Shown here: positions 7,847 to 14,862 of the stretch, piece after piece | How positions within the stretch are numbered: position 1 is the first letter of the stretch | How the letters are laid out: each line of letters opens with the position of its first letter | Assembly: GCA_016839245.1 (NCBI GenBank) | Contig: JAEOUN010000007.1 | Coordinates: 1 to 16,348, forward strand | DNA from: Candidatus Thorarchaeota archaeon | Lineage (GTDB): Archaea; Asgardarchaeota; Thorarchaeia; Thorarchaeales; Thorarchaeaceae | Length of the DNA: 16,348 nt | Reading direction: 5' to 3' | Notes under the pieces: generated by a model | Seen by the model: only the letters and a program-made list of their open reading frames with translations | The model's database searches: none | Told to the model about the DNA's origin: nothing | Position numbers and translations under genes: made by a program

Positions 7847-10800
7847 TCAGGCATCATTAATAATTTCACTTAATAGTTGCTCCAATTCTCTAAGGAATTT
7901 ATCTTCGTTAGTAATGCAATAGTTGGATAATTCTCCAGACTCAAGTTGATAATACATTTCATCCAAGATTTCGTTATGATTATCACCATCAATTACATTG
8001 AAGGTAACCTTGCTGATAATTCGTGTATGTGAATCTTCTCCTTCGACTAGAGTAATAGTAATCTCTCTTCCAGTTCGATCCAAAAAGAGCTGACAAGGTG
8101 GTCCTAAATCGGAATATCCTCGATTTTCTAATACTGTCGTAAATTCTTGTTCAACTTCATGTAGATTTGAAATAGAATCTTCTGGAATTTCACATGTAAT
8201 ACTACTGAGAAATTCATCTTTTGCTTCGTCAAGACTGAAACTAGGATTCAGAGTAAAACGAAACACTCTACCTCCCCAATTCAATCCTGAAGTTGATGAT
8301 ACTCCTACCCACTCAATCGTATTATCTTGTATTACAAAATTAACCATCCATTTCTCATCATTTCTGAGGAATGTTCCTGGTGTCAACTTTCTCAGATGCA
8401 AATTATGATCTTGCAAGAATCTTCGAATCCAATTATCTTCGTGATAGACATAGAACTCCCTCTCACTTGGTTTGTACTCAAGGATTACTTGAATCTTGTA
8501 TAGTTGTTTTCCAATGCTAACTTTGCCTGTGACTAACTGACCATAGATCTCTTTTCCACTAAAGGGAGTAGAAAACTGCGGCAGAGATATACTACTCTTA
8601 AATCTTATAATCCAACATCTATCATGTTCAGCTCCGGTGTTCAGCACTAATGGGCAACTTTTCTTGTCATGTCCCAAAACAAGCTGTAGTACCTCTTTTT
8701 CGCTGGTTTCAAACAGCTTTTCGATTGTCTGAGGCAGTGACTTGCCTACATCTCTTGGTGCATTAGTTTCAACATAAGGACGAACAGAACCAAATTCACC
8801 ATATTCAACGTCAGTGAAGGGACTCCACATCAGGATATCTCCATTCTTTGTTCGCAGATTATACGCATTGGATAATGGTGCTCTAAGGACTGTGATTAGA
8901 TCTGGAACACCCTGTATCTGAACACGATGAACGAGTTCATCATCATTCTCATCTCGAAATTGCACGTCACAAATCGATTTTTCTCTCTCAAGAGTGACTT
9001 TCACACTTTCTCTCATTCTATGCTTGGATGTTACCTGACGTATAGCTTCTCTGACATTATCGATGAAGGACTCTGGTAGACCACTCTTTATCGAAATTTT
9101 CTCATCAGTCAGTAACTGCTTTTCACGAAGCCCTAGTATCAAACCAGTCTGTCCCTCTCTCTTGGTGATCAGTTCTACGATACTCCGGGGATGCCACTTA
9201 CCATCATCCCAATCCAGTTGCCAGAGCTCCTGCTGTTCTTCTGTAATTCTGATTATGATATCACTAGAATCAAGCGAATCCAGTTCTTCTGTCACTGAGA
9301 GTAATCTGTCATGGTCTTTTTCACTCCATAAAAATCCTGATTTATCTCTCCTAGAATTCTCTGAGAAATGTCCCACCAGCAGTCCTGTTGATATCTCTGG
9401 ATTCTGTATCACAAATAGCTCATTCTGTTCTTCAGGTGTCATCTTCGTAAAGATACGACCAAATACGAGTCTTGTTTCTGGCTTCGATACCATCAATTCA
9501 GGACTATACTGTGACACGCGTTTCTTTGTCCTGAGTGAGTATTGACCGCGATACAATCGCTGAGAATTGATTGTCTTTGCTGCCATCTGTAACGATGATT
9601 TTCCGCTCTTTCCATCCAAAGGTCTAAACTTGATCTTCTCAAGCAGACTGGGTTCATTATCATTTTCAATCAGTACCTTACTCTCAATCTCAAGATGTTC
9701 AGATTTCTGATGATACTTCTCTCTCATCTCACGGAGTAATTGATGCACAGGTCTCTCATCACTACTTCCAAGACCAACCTGTGGCCATAAGTCAGGAAGC
9801 CACGGGATGAGATCAAATGCTAGAACCTTCATTCTCTCTCTGACATCCGCTTCGGGCACTGATTTTTTCAAGAGGATGTCCAAATCTGTTTCTCGATAAT
9901 CGCTTCTGAATTTGCTTGACCATCCTACAAGAGGGGGAACATTGACCAGCTCGGCTGTGAATCCTCTCTTCTCCTGTGTTATGATGACTCTGATATCATC
10001 GTAGTAAGGAGCAGTTGCGGTGTATGGTGAGATCCAGTCATCCGGTATAACTTCACTCTCTGGAGCCACTGGCATATTCCATATTATCCTAGTAACCTGC
10101 CCAAAAAAGGGTGAGTCATCATAGAATGGAATCAAGGTCCGAGTCAGATAGACACTAGAATTCTGTTCGTCTGGTATCGGGACATCAAACCATAGGATAG
10201 AGGTTTCAGACTGTTTCGCGAGTTGGCTCACGAGTCTTGCCTTGAGGTTTCTGAGCTTCTCATCATACGGAGATGGAGTTGACCCAAGTATTCTGTCCCA
10301 TCCACTGACCACTATCAAATCCGGTTTTGTATTACATTGAATACTGACCTCTTCCTGTTCTTCGAAAAGGAATTTCTGTACCTCTCCGAGCAGTCCAATC
10401 AGTTCTATTGAGTCGAAGACATTCCTGACAGATTCATCATGGGCTCGAATCACATCGATAGCTCTACCACTTCTAGGAAATAGATTGAGTCGGCTCTCTC
10501 TGAGACCTGAATGAAGGAACTCGTCCGCCAAGTCCACCCACAGAATCTTGGATTTTCCAGTTTTCTCTCTCCACTCCTTGATGTTTTGCAGGCCATGGTG
10601 ATACTTTGCAATCCACGCCGCTGATGTTCCACCAGATGTGGAAGATTCTGCAGCAAGGTAGAGAATGAACTCTCTCACGTCTTTAGGGTGTGCCTCAAGG
10701 GGGTTTCGAACAGGGATGATAGGTGCAGGTACCGAGACCACCTTAGAATCTTCTATGCTCTCCTGCTCATGGAGGATGATCGCTGTTCTGGGTGAGACCT

Positions 10801-12439
10801 GGTCAAGTGTGATAGTGTAGCAAGTTCTCGGTATCCTCTTGTCCGATTCTATGACGGATTCGAATACAGCAATGACCGAGGACCGCACCAGTGAGCGGAT
10901 CAGCCTGACATCATCACCAGCATCCACGAGTAGGGTTCCTTTCAGGATTGTCGGTAGGCTCTCGGTCTTAGCAATCTCTTGATATTTTCCTGCAATAGCA
11001 TCTGTATATGCCTTGACCTGAGTGATTGTGCTACCCGTCGGATTTCCCTTGAGAATCCTTGCCCATTCATCCTCATTCAGTGCTCTCTCAGAGATGATGA
11101 ACTCAGGAATCTTCCTCAGGGGTAGACCGTGTCTTCTCCTCGACTCTGACTCCTTTGTCTGGTAGCCCAAGTCCCATGTGAATCCCAGCCTAGTCTTGAT
11201 GTCCAGAACAAAGACAGGTATCCAGAAGATATTGAGACCGTCAGGGGTCACCACGCGTCTGAACAGGATGAGGTCTATTCTTCCCCTCCCAAGGTCAGTG
11301 TCGATAGGAATCTCGGAACACAGAAGGTATCCGTCATCTCCACCCAGTTCATCTCCATGAAGGATGACCCGCTCCACAGTCCAGTAGCTTGGAAAGAGTC
11401 CGGTGATCTGACGATGGATCTGCGTGCCCCGCTGTCCACTCAGCTCGAAGAGTCGCCGCCAGATGTACCTAACATCCTGTTTTGTCAGGCATGGTGCAGG
11501 TCGTTCCTCTCCTGTGTTTTCGTCTATCACTGTGGATATGATCGAGCCGCTGTCAAGGATACGCTCCAGCTCGTCAAGCGCAATTGCCTCAATCCCTTGC
11601 TCCCGCGCCTCTCTTACCTGTTCCCTGAAGAAGGCTGTATCGAACGTGGGCGGTTCGCGTTCAAGAGATGTGGTCACGGTCGGTCTATCACCAGTGCGGA
11701 TTGTGTAATGTCCGGCGATGTCATCCTTTAGCTCTCTCAGGATTCTTACAGTACCGTGTCTGAATCCCTGTTTTCCGTACCTGTTCTCAGAGTACAGGCG
11801 CTCCAGGTAAGGTCGAGCCCTGAGAAGGAACAGGTTGGTATACTTCGCAGTATCGCTGAGGGACACATCATAGATGTAGCACCACGTGTTCAGGATCTGG
11901 ACATGCTGCCTGCAGGAGTCAATGAAGTCCAGCTCGGGAAGATTGTGGATGGGGACGGTTTCGTGGCACAGTGAGTTGGCCGGGTATCCGTACGTATCAT
12001 CATAGAGACCGTGAAGGGGCTGCCTGTCCGGGAAGGAGAAGGTTGTCATGGCAAAGTTCCGCAGGGCTGCGCCTCCCACGTTGAACCGCTGGTTCAGGGG
12101 TCCCACTGACTTGTCTGAGTTTTTCACGCGACGAAATTCCATGTTGCCGTAGGCTGCGCTGTGCTCGTACGACATCTGGAGACCGTTCTTCCGGACATTG
12201 TTCTCTGCCTCGATGATGGGTGCAAGGGTGGGATTTCCCTGTCGATGCAACTTCTCATATCGCTTCTGGGCCTTGGTCAGTACTCTCCGCGAACTCTCGT
12301 ACAGGTGGGCGGTGGTGGTGTTCTTCATGGTCTTCTGGAGATAGACTGCAGTGGTAAGAGCGGTCTTCAGGGTCCGTGTCAGCACAAGGTTGGGATGCAC
12401 TGGCATAATCTTTCGTGGTCTTCCTCTGCCCCCAGCCAT
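7847..12439 (-). CDS. Giant protein (1530 aa) with a RecB/Cas4-like nuclease core
   Basis: I do not recognise the family as a whole. Residues 3-11 (GGRGRPRKI) look like an AT-hook. Residues about 340-480 hold a RecB-type nuclease signature in the right order: GRGRIDLI with D389, FVLDIK with D413 and K415, then QVKAY with Q474 and Y478. Residues about 585-800 alternate strands and helices around ILWVDLADEF (632-641), PDLIVVSGWDRIL (706-718) and ILWFDVPIPDE (748-758). This recalls a RecA/KaiC-like fold, but there is no P-loop lysine, so it could be a degenerate ATPase domain. The last 600 residues give no clue. The start is ATG with GGTGA six bases upstream. GC content falls from about 57% near the 5' end to about 32% near the 3' end in lines I counted. 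It is divergent from the TnpB gene. I infer a DNA-processing, possibly defence, role. Confidence 0.8.
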   Translation of the reverse strand: MAGGRGRPRKIMPVHPNLVLTRTLKTALTTAVYLQKTMKNTTTAHLYESSRRVLTKAQKRYEKLHRQGNPTLAPIIEAENNVRKNGLQMSYEHSAAYGNMEFRRVKNSDKSVGPLNQRFNVGGAALRNFAMTTFSFPDRQPLHGLYDDTYGYPANSLCHETVPIHNLPELDFIDSCRQHVQILNTWCYIYDVSLSDTAKYTNLFLLRARPYLERLYSENRYGKQGFRHGTVRILRELKDDIAGHYTIRTGDRPTVTTSLEREPPTFDTAFFREQVREAREQGIEAIALDELERILDSGSIISTVIDENTGEERPAPCLTKQDVRYIWRRLFELSGQRGTQIHRQITGLFPSYWTVERVILHGDELGGDDGYLLCSEIPIDTDLGRGRIDLILFRRVVTPDGLNIFWIPVFVLDIKTRLGFTWDLGYQTKESESRRRHGLPLRKIPEFIISERALNEDEWARILKGNPTGSTITQVKAYTDAIAGKYQEIAKTESLPTILKGTLLVDAGDDVRLIRSLVRSSVIAVFESVIESDKRIPRTCYTITLDQVSPRTAIILHEQESIEDSKVVSVPAPIIPVRNPLEAHPKDVREFILYLAAESSTSGGTSAAWIAKYHHGLQNIKEWREKTGKSKILWVDLADEFLHSGLRESRLNLFPRSGRAIDVIRAHDESVRNVFDSIELIGLLGEVQKFLFEEQEEVSIQCNTKPDLIVVSGWDRILGSTPSPYDEKLRNLKARLVSQLAKQSETSILWFDVPIPDEQNSSVYLTRTLIPFYDDSPFFGQVTRIIWNMPVAPESEVIPDDWISPYTATAPYYDDIRVIITQEKRGFTAELVNVPPLVGWSSKFRSDYRETDLDILLKKSVPEADVRERMKVLAFDLIPWLPDLWPQVGLGSSDERPVHQLLREMREKYHQKSEHLEIESKVLIENDNEPSLLEKIKFRPLDGKSGKSSLQMAAKTINSQRLYRGQYSLRTKKRVSQYSPELMVSKPETRLVFGRIFTKMTPEEQNELFVIQNPEISTGLLVGHFSENSRRDKSGFLWSEKDHDRLLSVTEELDSLDSSDIIIRITEEQQELWQLDWDDGKWHPRSIVELITKREGQTGLILGLREKQLLTDEKISIKSGLPESFIDNVREAIRQVTSKHRMRESVKVTLEREKSICDVQFRDENDDELVHRVQIQGVPDLITVLRAPLSNAYNLRTKNGDILMWSPFTDVEYGEFGSVRPYVETNAPRDVGKSLPQTIEKLFETSEKEVLQLVLGHDKKSCPLVLNTGAEHDRCWIIRFKSSISLPQFSTPFSGKEIYGQLVTGKVSIGKQLYKIQVILEYKPSEREFYVYHEDNWIRRFLQDHNLHLRKLTPGTFLRNDEKWMVNFVIQDNTIEWVGVSSTSGLNWGGRVFRFTLNPSFSLDEAKDEFLSSITCEIPEDSISNLHEVEQEFTTVLENRGYSDLGPPCQLFLDRTGREITITLVEGEDSHTRIISKVTFNVIDGDNHNEILDEMYYQLESGELSNYCITNEDKFLRELEQLLSEIINDA

Positions 12440-12577
12440 TATTCTTCACCGATTTCAGGTTTATTTTATAATTATTGAGAGTAAATTAAATGATTATCTA
12501 ATATTTAATTCTGCTGGAAAATGGAATCTTATGGGCTAGAATATTAGTTAGATATTAATTTATTCAAATTACTTAAT
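12440..12577. promoter_or_regulatory. AT-rich divergent promoter region
   Basis: For the minus-strand giant gene, GGTGA (12446-12450) is the ribosome site and TATAAAAT (minus strand, 12463-12470) a TATA-like box. Farther out, the stretch is very AT-rich with short inverted repeats, for example CTAATATT (12498-12505) with AATATTAG (12540-12547). It may contain the left boundary of the TnpB element, but no end could be fixed. Confidence 0.4.
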
Positions 12578-12598
12578 AAGTTTATAACTAATAGTGAT
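12578..12598 (+). repeat. Promoter repeat, copy 1
   Basis: AAGTTTATAACTAATAG followed by TGAT. The 17-bp core recurs exactly 97 bp downstream (12675-12691). It contains TTTATAA, a good archaeal TATA box. A transcript starting 25 bases downstream would carry the hairpin leader of the TnpB gene. A 17-codon frame follows directly (see findings). Confidence 0.7.
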
Positions 12599-12647
12599 TA
12601 CTATTGTACGAGTTAATTACTCCAACTTTGGACAAAAAGAGGAGTGA
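12594..12647 (+). pseudogene. Possible remnant of a second TnpB N-terminus
   Basis: Directly after promoter repeat copy 1, a GTG opens a 17-codon frame reading MITIVRVNYSNFGQKEE before TGA. The intact TnpB begins, after copy 2, with a similar pattern (VTITVKVP, then a basic-polar helix). The matching promoter plus similar first residues suggest a tandem duplication or the leftover of an older TnpB copy. The peptide is too short to be certain. Confidence 0.3.
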
Positions 12648-12680
12648 TCTCAACTGCTGACTGAAACAGGTCAGAAGTTT
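12618..12680 (+). promoter_or_regulatory. Hairpin leader upstream of TnpB
   Basis: Two possible stems lie between the two promoter copies: ACTCC (12619-12623) with GGAGT (12641-12645), and CTGAC with GTCAG around an 8-base loop (about 12659-12676). The TTACTCC / AAAGAGGAGT pair is repeated near the 3' end of the gene (14132-14149), so it may be a protein- or RNA-binding site common to both ends. Confidence 0.35.
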
Positions 12681-12696
12681 ATAACTAATAGGTGAT
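12675..12696 (+). repeat. Promoter repeat, copy 2, with ribosome site
   Basis: This is the same 17-bp core as copy 1, followed by GTGAT. The extra G turns the end into GGTGAT (12691-12696), a perfect complement of the 16S 3' end, placed four bases before the ATG at 12701. The repeat therefore supplies both a TATA-like box and the ribosome site of the TnpB gene. Confidence 0.7.
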
Positions 12697-12700
12697 GATA

Positions 12701-14350
12701 ATGGGTCGTTCGAATGGAGTTACAATAACTGTAAAAGTTCCTGTTGCTTGGGATAAAATGACCAAACATAAACAACAGAGACTTGTGCAAATTGTAGGTC
12801 GAGATACCCGTATCATTCGTTCCTTTTTGGGCATAATCGAACAACATGAGAGTGAGCTACTGTCTGGTCGCTACAAGACACGAATCGATGATGGAGCACT
12901 TGACCATCTGACGATCACCGCAATACATGTAGCATCTAAATATCCACAACGCCTTGAAGTTCTTCATGACATGAAAGAGAGATTTCCACGTTGTTCTTCT
13001 GGCGAACTTATCGAATGCAGAAGAACAGCAATCTCAATGTATGAGAGCTATTTGGCTCTCAGAAAGAGAAAAAGGAGTGGAGTATCACACCCGTGTGAAT
13101 CCATCAAGTCTGGAAGAATTCCTAGATGGATTTATTCTCTAAAATTCAAACTGATAGAATCCACATCATCAATAAGCCATTGGTGGTTGGATTTACAGGA
13201 TTCCTTTGACACTACTCCTTTGAAAAAATCTGTACATGACAGGCTTCGTATTCCTCTTAAGATGTGTCAATTTCATATTAGCCAAATCGAAAGAGGGAAA
13301 ATCAAGGCTCTTCAAATCATCAATGATAGAAGAGGAAAGTGGTGGATTCATTTTGCTGTCAGACTTGATCAGGAGTCTGTATCTATTGAAAACGTATTTT
13401 CCCCTGCAGTATTAGGAATCGATTTAGGAATAAAAAAGGCTGCATGTACTGCACTAATAACACCTGAAAAAGTTCGAGAAACTAGGTACTTCTTTCAGCA
13501 GAGTAAAGCCAAGTCTATCGAGAAATATGACGACCTTGTGGCAGAGCTTCAGAGAGAAATGGAATCTCGTCGGAAAAAGCATCAATCTTATGATAATATT
13601 ATCATGAAGTTGAAGCAGTTAAGGTCCAAGCGCGAAAATATCTCAAAGGAATATGATCTCATACTTCTTCGAGAACTCGTAAATTACATAACCAAGCTCT
13701 CTGAAAAATACACCCTTTTTGTATCTCTTGGTAGACTGAAATATATTCGAGATAAAGCTGGTCGAGGAAGCAAATCTTCTCTTCAATTTCGAAAGATGAT
13801 TAATTCGTGGTCTTTTGCAAGGATAACCAATAGTCTGAAACATCAGCTCTCCCAACTTGGATGGGTCGTTGATGGAAAAAAGGCACGCTTCAAAATAGTT
13901 TCAGAGGCCTGGACATCTTCATTATGTTGGAAGTGCGGCTCAAAAGGAAAACGTCCCAAACAGAACCACTTTGTCTGTCCGTCATGTGGTCACCAGACCA
14001 ATGCGGACAGGAACGGCGCAATCAATATTGCTGCACGTTTAATTATGCTCACGGATTCATTACATTCTGTGAGAGGACGAGGAAAGTGGGTGGACTCTGT
14101 GAACACAGGGAAGAACCCACAACTGATGTCCTTACTCCTAAAGAGGAGTCATGTATCAGACTCCAAGGAGTCCGCGGCTGATCACTTTGTCCAATCGGAT
14201 CTTCTCAGCTTTGGCGACGAATCTGAGAGGAGTGATAATGACCCCGCCGTGGAAAGAACTGTGGAAAAACTCTCTGCCTGCGGGAGTGATACTCCGCTAG
14301 AAGTACAGGAGAAAGAAGCCAGAACCTTAGGAGGGACCGTGTCCCGATGA
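12701..14350 (+). CDS. tnpB: TnpB/Cas12-like RNA-guided nuclease (stand-alone)
   Basis: This 549-residue protein is counted from ATG 12701, chosen for GGTGAT four bases upstream; GTG 12692 or ATG 12695 are alternatives. The helical N-terminal half is basic. RuvC-I is LGIDLGIK with D241. RuvC-II should carry Glu, but here the strand reads FVSLGRLKYIRD (around 340-351) with Gly344 and Arg345 where Glu-Asp is usual. A glutamate just before the zinc site (E402, VSEAWTSSLC) may replace it. The zinc ribbon is C409/C412 and C426/C429, and RuvC-III is NADRNGA with D436. TnpB uses a guide RNA from the element's 3' end to cut DNA. The last 100 residues are hydrophilic and unlike a folded domain; their DNA is rich in hairpins and may mainly encode the guide RNA. 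No TnpA transposase gene is nearby. Confidence 0.88.
   Translation: MGRSNGVTITVKVPVAWDKMTKHKQQRLVQIVGRDTRIIRSFLGIIEQHESELLSGRYKTRIDDGALDHLTITAIHVASKYPQRLEVLHDMKERFPRCSSGELIECRRTAISMYESYLALRKRKRSGVSHPCESIKSGRIPRWIYSLKFKLIESTSSISHWWLDLQDSFDTTPLKKSVHDRLRIPLKMCQFHISQIERGKIKALQIINDRRGKWWIHFAVRLDQESVSIENVFSPAVLGIDLGIKKAACTALITPEKVRETRYFFQQSKAKSIEKYDDLVAELQREMESRRKKHQSYDNIIMKLKQLRSKRENISKEYDLILLRELVNYITKLSEKYTLFVSLGRLKYIRDKAGRGSKSSLQFRKMINSWSFARITNSLKHQLSQLGWVVDGKKARFKIVSEAWTSSLCWKCGSKGKRPKQNHFVCPSCGHQTNADRNGAINIAARLIMLTDSLHSVRGRGKWVDSVNTGKNPQLMSLLLKRSHVSDSKESAADHFVQSDLLSFGDESERSDNDPAVERTVEKLSACGSDTPLEVQEKEARTLGGTVSR
14086..14346 (+). ncRNA. Candidate omega (guide-scaffold) RNA overlapping the TnpB 3' end
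   Basis: In known TnpB elements the guide scaffold overlaps the 3' end of the gene and ends at the right end of the element. Here the last 260 bases hold several stems: GTGGGT/ACCCAC (14086-14120) enclosing CTCTGTG/CACAGGG; ACTCC/GGAGT (14134-14149); GACTCC/GGAGTC (14159-14172); GCGG-AGT/ACT-CCGC with one bulged G (14280-14297); and GGGAC/GTCCC (14333-14345) next to the stop codon. GGAGTGAT occurs twice (14229-14236, 14283-14290) and once in the leader (12641-12648). The boundaries are inferred; the guide would be the bases after about 14346. Confidence 0.4.
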
Positions 14351-14538
14351 TCATGGATGAAGTCTTGACTGACCTTTGGGTGGTGCCAAAGAATGATGGT
14401 GACATCAGGTCAAGAAATGGTGGAACACAGAAGTTTCTTGCAGTTGTTGTTCACTCAACTATGACAAGAGATAGGTCAAGAGCTACGTCCCGAATAAAGA
14501 AAATTTTTGATGATAATAGAGTAATCCTTTTAACATAA
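14347..14538 (+). CDS. Small ORF (63 aa) after TnpB, doubtful
   Basis: Its ATG overlaps the TnpB stop (ATGA), with AGGAGGGA (14329-14336) about ten bases upstream. The product has a hydrophobic stretch (KFLAVVVH) and a basic helix (SRATSRIKKIF) but no known family. Its end runs into the tRNA promoter. If the element's right end is near 14346, these bases are flanking host DNA and the frame may be a remnant of an interrupted gene or chance. Confidence 0.3.
   Translation: MIMDEVLTDLWVVPKNDGDIRSRNGGTQKFLAVVVHSTMTRDRSRATSRIKKIFDDNRVILLT
14528..14533 (+). promoter_or_regulatory. TATA-like box of tRNA-Tyr
   Basis: TTTTAA sits about 27-32 bases before the first base of the tRNA, a usual archaeal distance. 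Confidence 0.4.
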
Positions 14539-14582
14539 CAACGTTGGAAAGAGCCACGCCGGAGCGTAGCTCAACTTGGCAG

Positions 14583-14612
14583 TCAGTCGGACAATCTGCC
14601 CGATAGGCCATA
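14583..14612 (+). other. tRNA-Tyr intron 1 (between positions 22 and 23, D stem)
   Basis: The 30-base intron has a bulge-helix-bulge splice motif. Exon TGGC (14577-14580) pairs with intron GCCA (14607-14610) as the 4-bp central helix. The 3-base bulges AG^T and TA^A place the cuts after 14582 and after 14612, exactly the joints needed to restore the D stem. An inner stem TCGG/CCGA lies inside the intron. The outer exon helix is weak, so the motif is of the relaxed type. Confidence 0.88.
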
Positions 14613-14646
14613 AGCTAAGGACTGTAGATCCTTCGGTTGCCGGTTC

Positions 14647-14676
14647 TGCGCCGCTACTTGCGAGCGGTGCGCCGAT
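14647..14676 (+). other. tRNA-Tyr intron 2 (between positions 56 and 57, T loop)
   Basis: The 30-base GC-rich intron has a central helix CGGT (14641-14644) with GCCG (14671-14674), one pair being G-U. Bulges TC^T and AT^A give cuts after 14646 and 14676, restoring the T loop TTCAAAT. The inner stem GCGCCGC/GCGGTGC (14648-14654 with 14664-14670) is strong, with a 9-base loop. Confidence 0.88.
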
Positions 14677-14696
14677 AAATCCGGCCGCTCCGACCA

Positions 14697-14702
14697 TTTT
14701 TT
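14697..14702 (+). terminator. T-run terminator of tRNA-Tyr
   Basis: Six T residues directly follow the encoded CCA, the usual intrinsic termination signal of archaeal RNA polymerase. Confidence 0.55.
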
Positions 14703-14813
14703 AATACTTGATAGATACTGAATTTGGATAAATCAAAAATCAAGTTCAGTTTCATTTTCAGCTGGAGGAATACTAATCATAATTACTAGCATCCAAAGTT
14801 TAACACCGATTGA

Positions 14814-14820
14814 TTTTATA
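14814..14820 (+). promoter_or_regulatory. TATA-like box of the restriction-enzyme-like gene
   Basis: TTTTATA lies 43-49 bases before the ATG at 14863, giving a leader of roughly 20 bases. Upstream, ACTGAATTT (14717-14725) and AAGTTCAGT (14742-14750) can pair (9 bp with one G-U) and are followed by T-rich sequence. Nothing else was seen in the gap after the tRNA. Confidence 0.4.
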
Positions 14821-14862
14821 GATAAGTAGGTTTACGATTCTCTTAATTCTTTATCGTGGTAA

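Larger units (their letters stand above)
14560..14696 (+). tRNA. tRNA-Tyr (anticodon GUA) with two non-canonical introns, CCA encoded
   Basis: Removing two 30-base inserts gives a perfect 77-base tRNA. The acceptor is CGGAGCG/CGCTCCG with the C1-G72 pair that marks archaeal tRNA-Tyr. The D arm is GCTC/GAGC with a 9-base loop. The anticodon arm is AAGGA-CTGTAGA-TCCTT (14617-14633) with anticodon GTA. The variable loop has 5 bases, and the T arm is GCCGG-TTCAAAT-CCGGC. The discriminator is A, followed by encoded CCA. Exons are 14560-14582, 14613-14646 and 14677-14696. The anticodon loop itself has no intron. A T-run follows at 14697. Confidence 0.93.

Noticed and set aside
9063..9545. 160-codon plus-strand frame inside the giant minus-strand gene
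   Set aside because: It is Ser/Cys-rich and lies antisense to a continuous coding frame, so it is a shadow frame. The same holds for the plus-strand frames between 11178 and 12478.
9847..10652. Active P-loop ATPase in the giant protein (around residues 596-865)
   Set aside because: The region has RecA-like strand patterns, but no GxxxxGK[ST] motif was found, so no ATPase activity is claimed.
14560..14696. A tRNA with a long variable arm (Leu or Ser type) or a tRNA pseudogene
   Set aside because: The anticodon stem-loop gives GUA, and removing two BHB-flanked introns yields perfect stems everywhere.
12440..14862. TnpA transposase gene or full IS605-type element
   Set aside because: No reading frame resembles a Y1 transposase. 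The element is TnpB only, and its exact ends could not be set.
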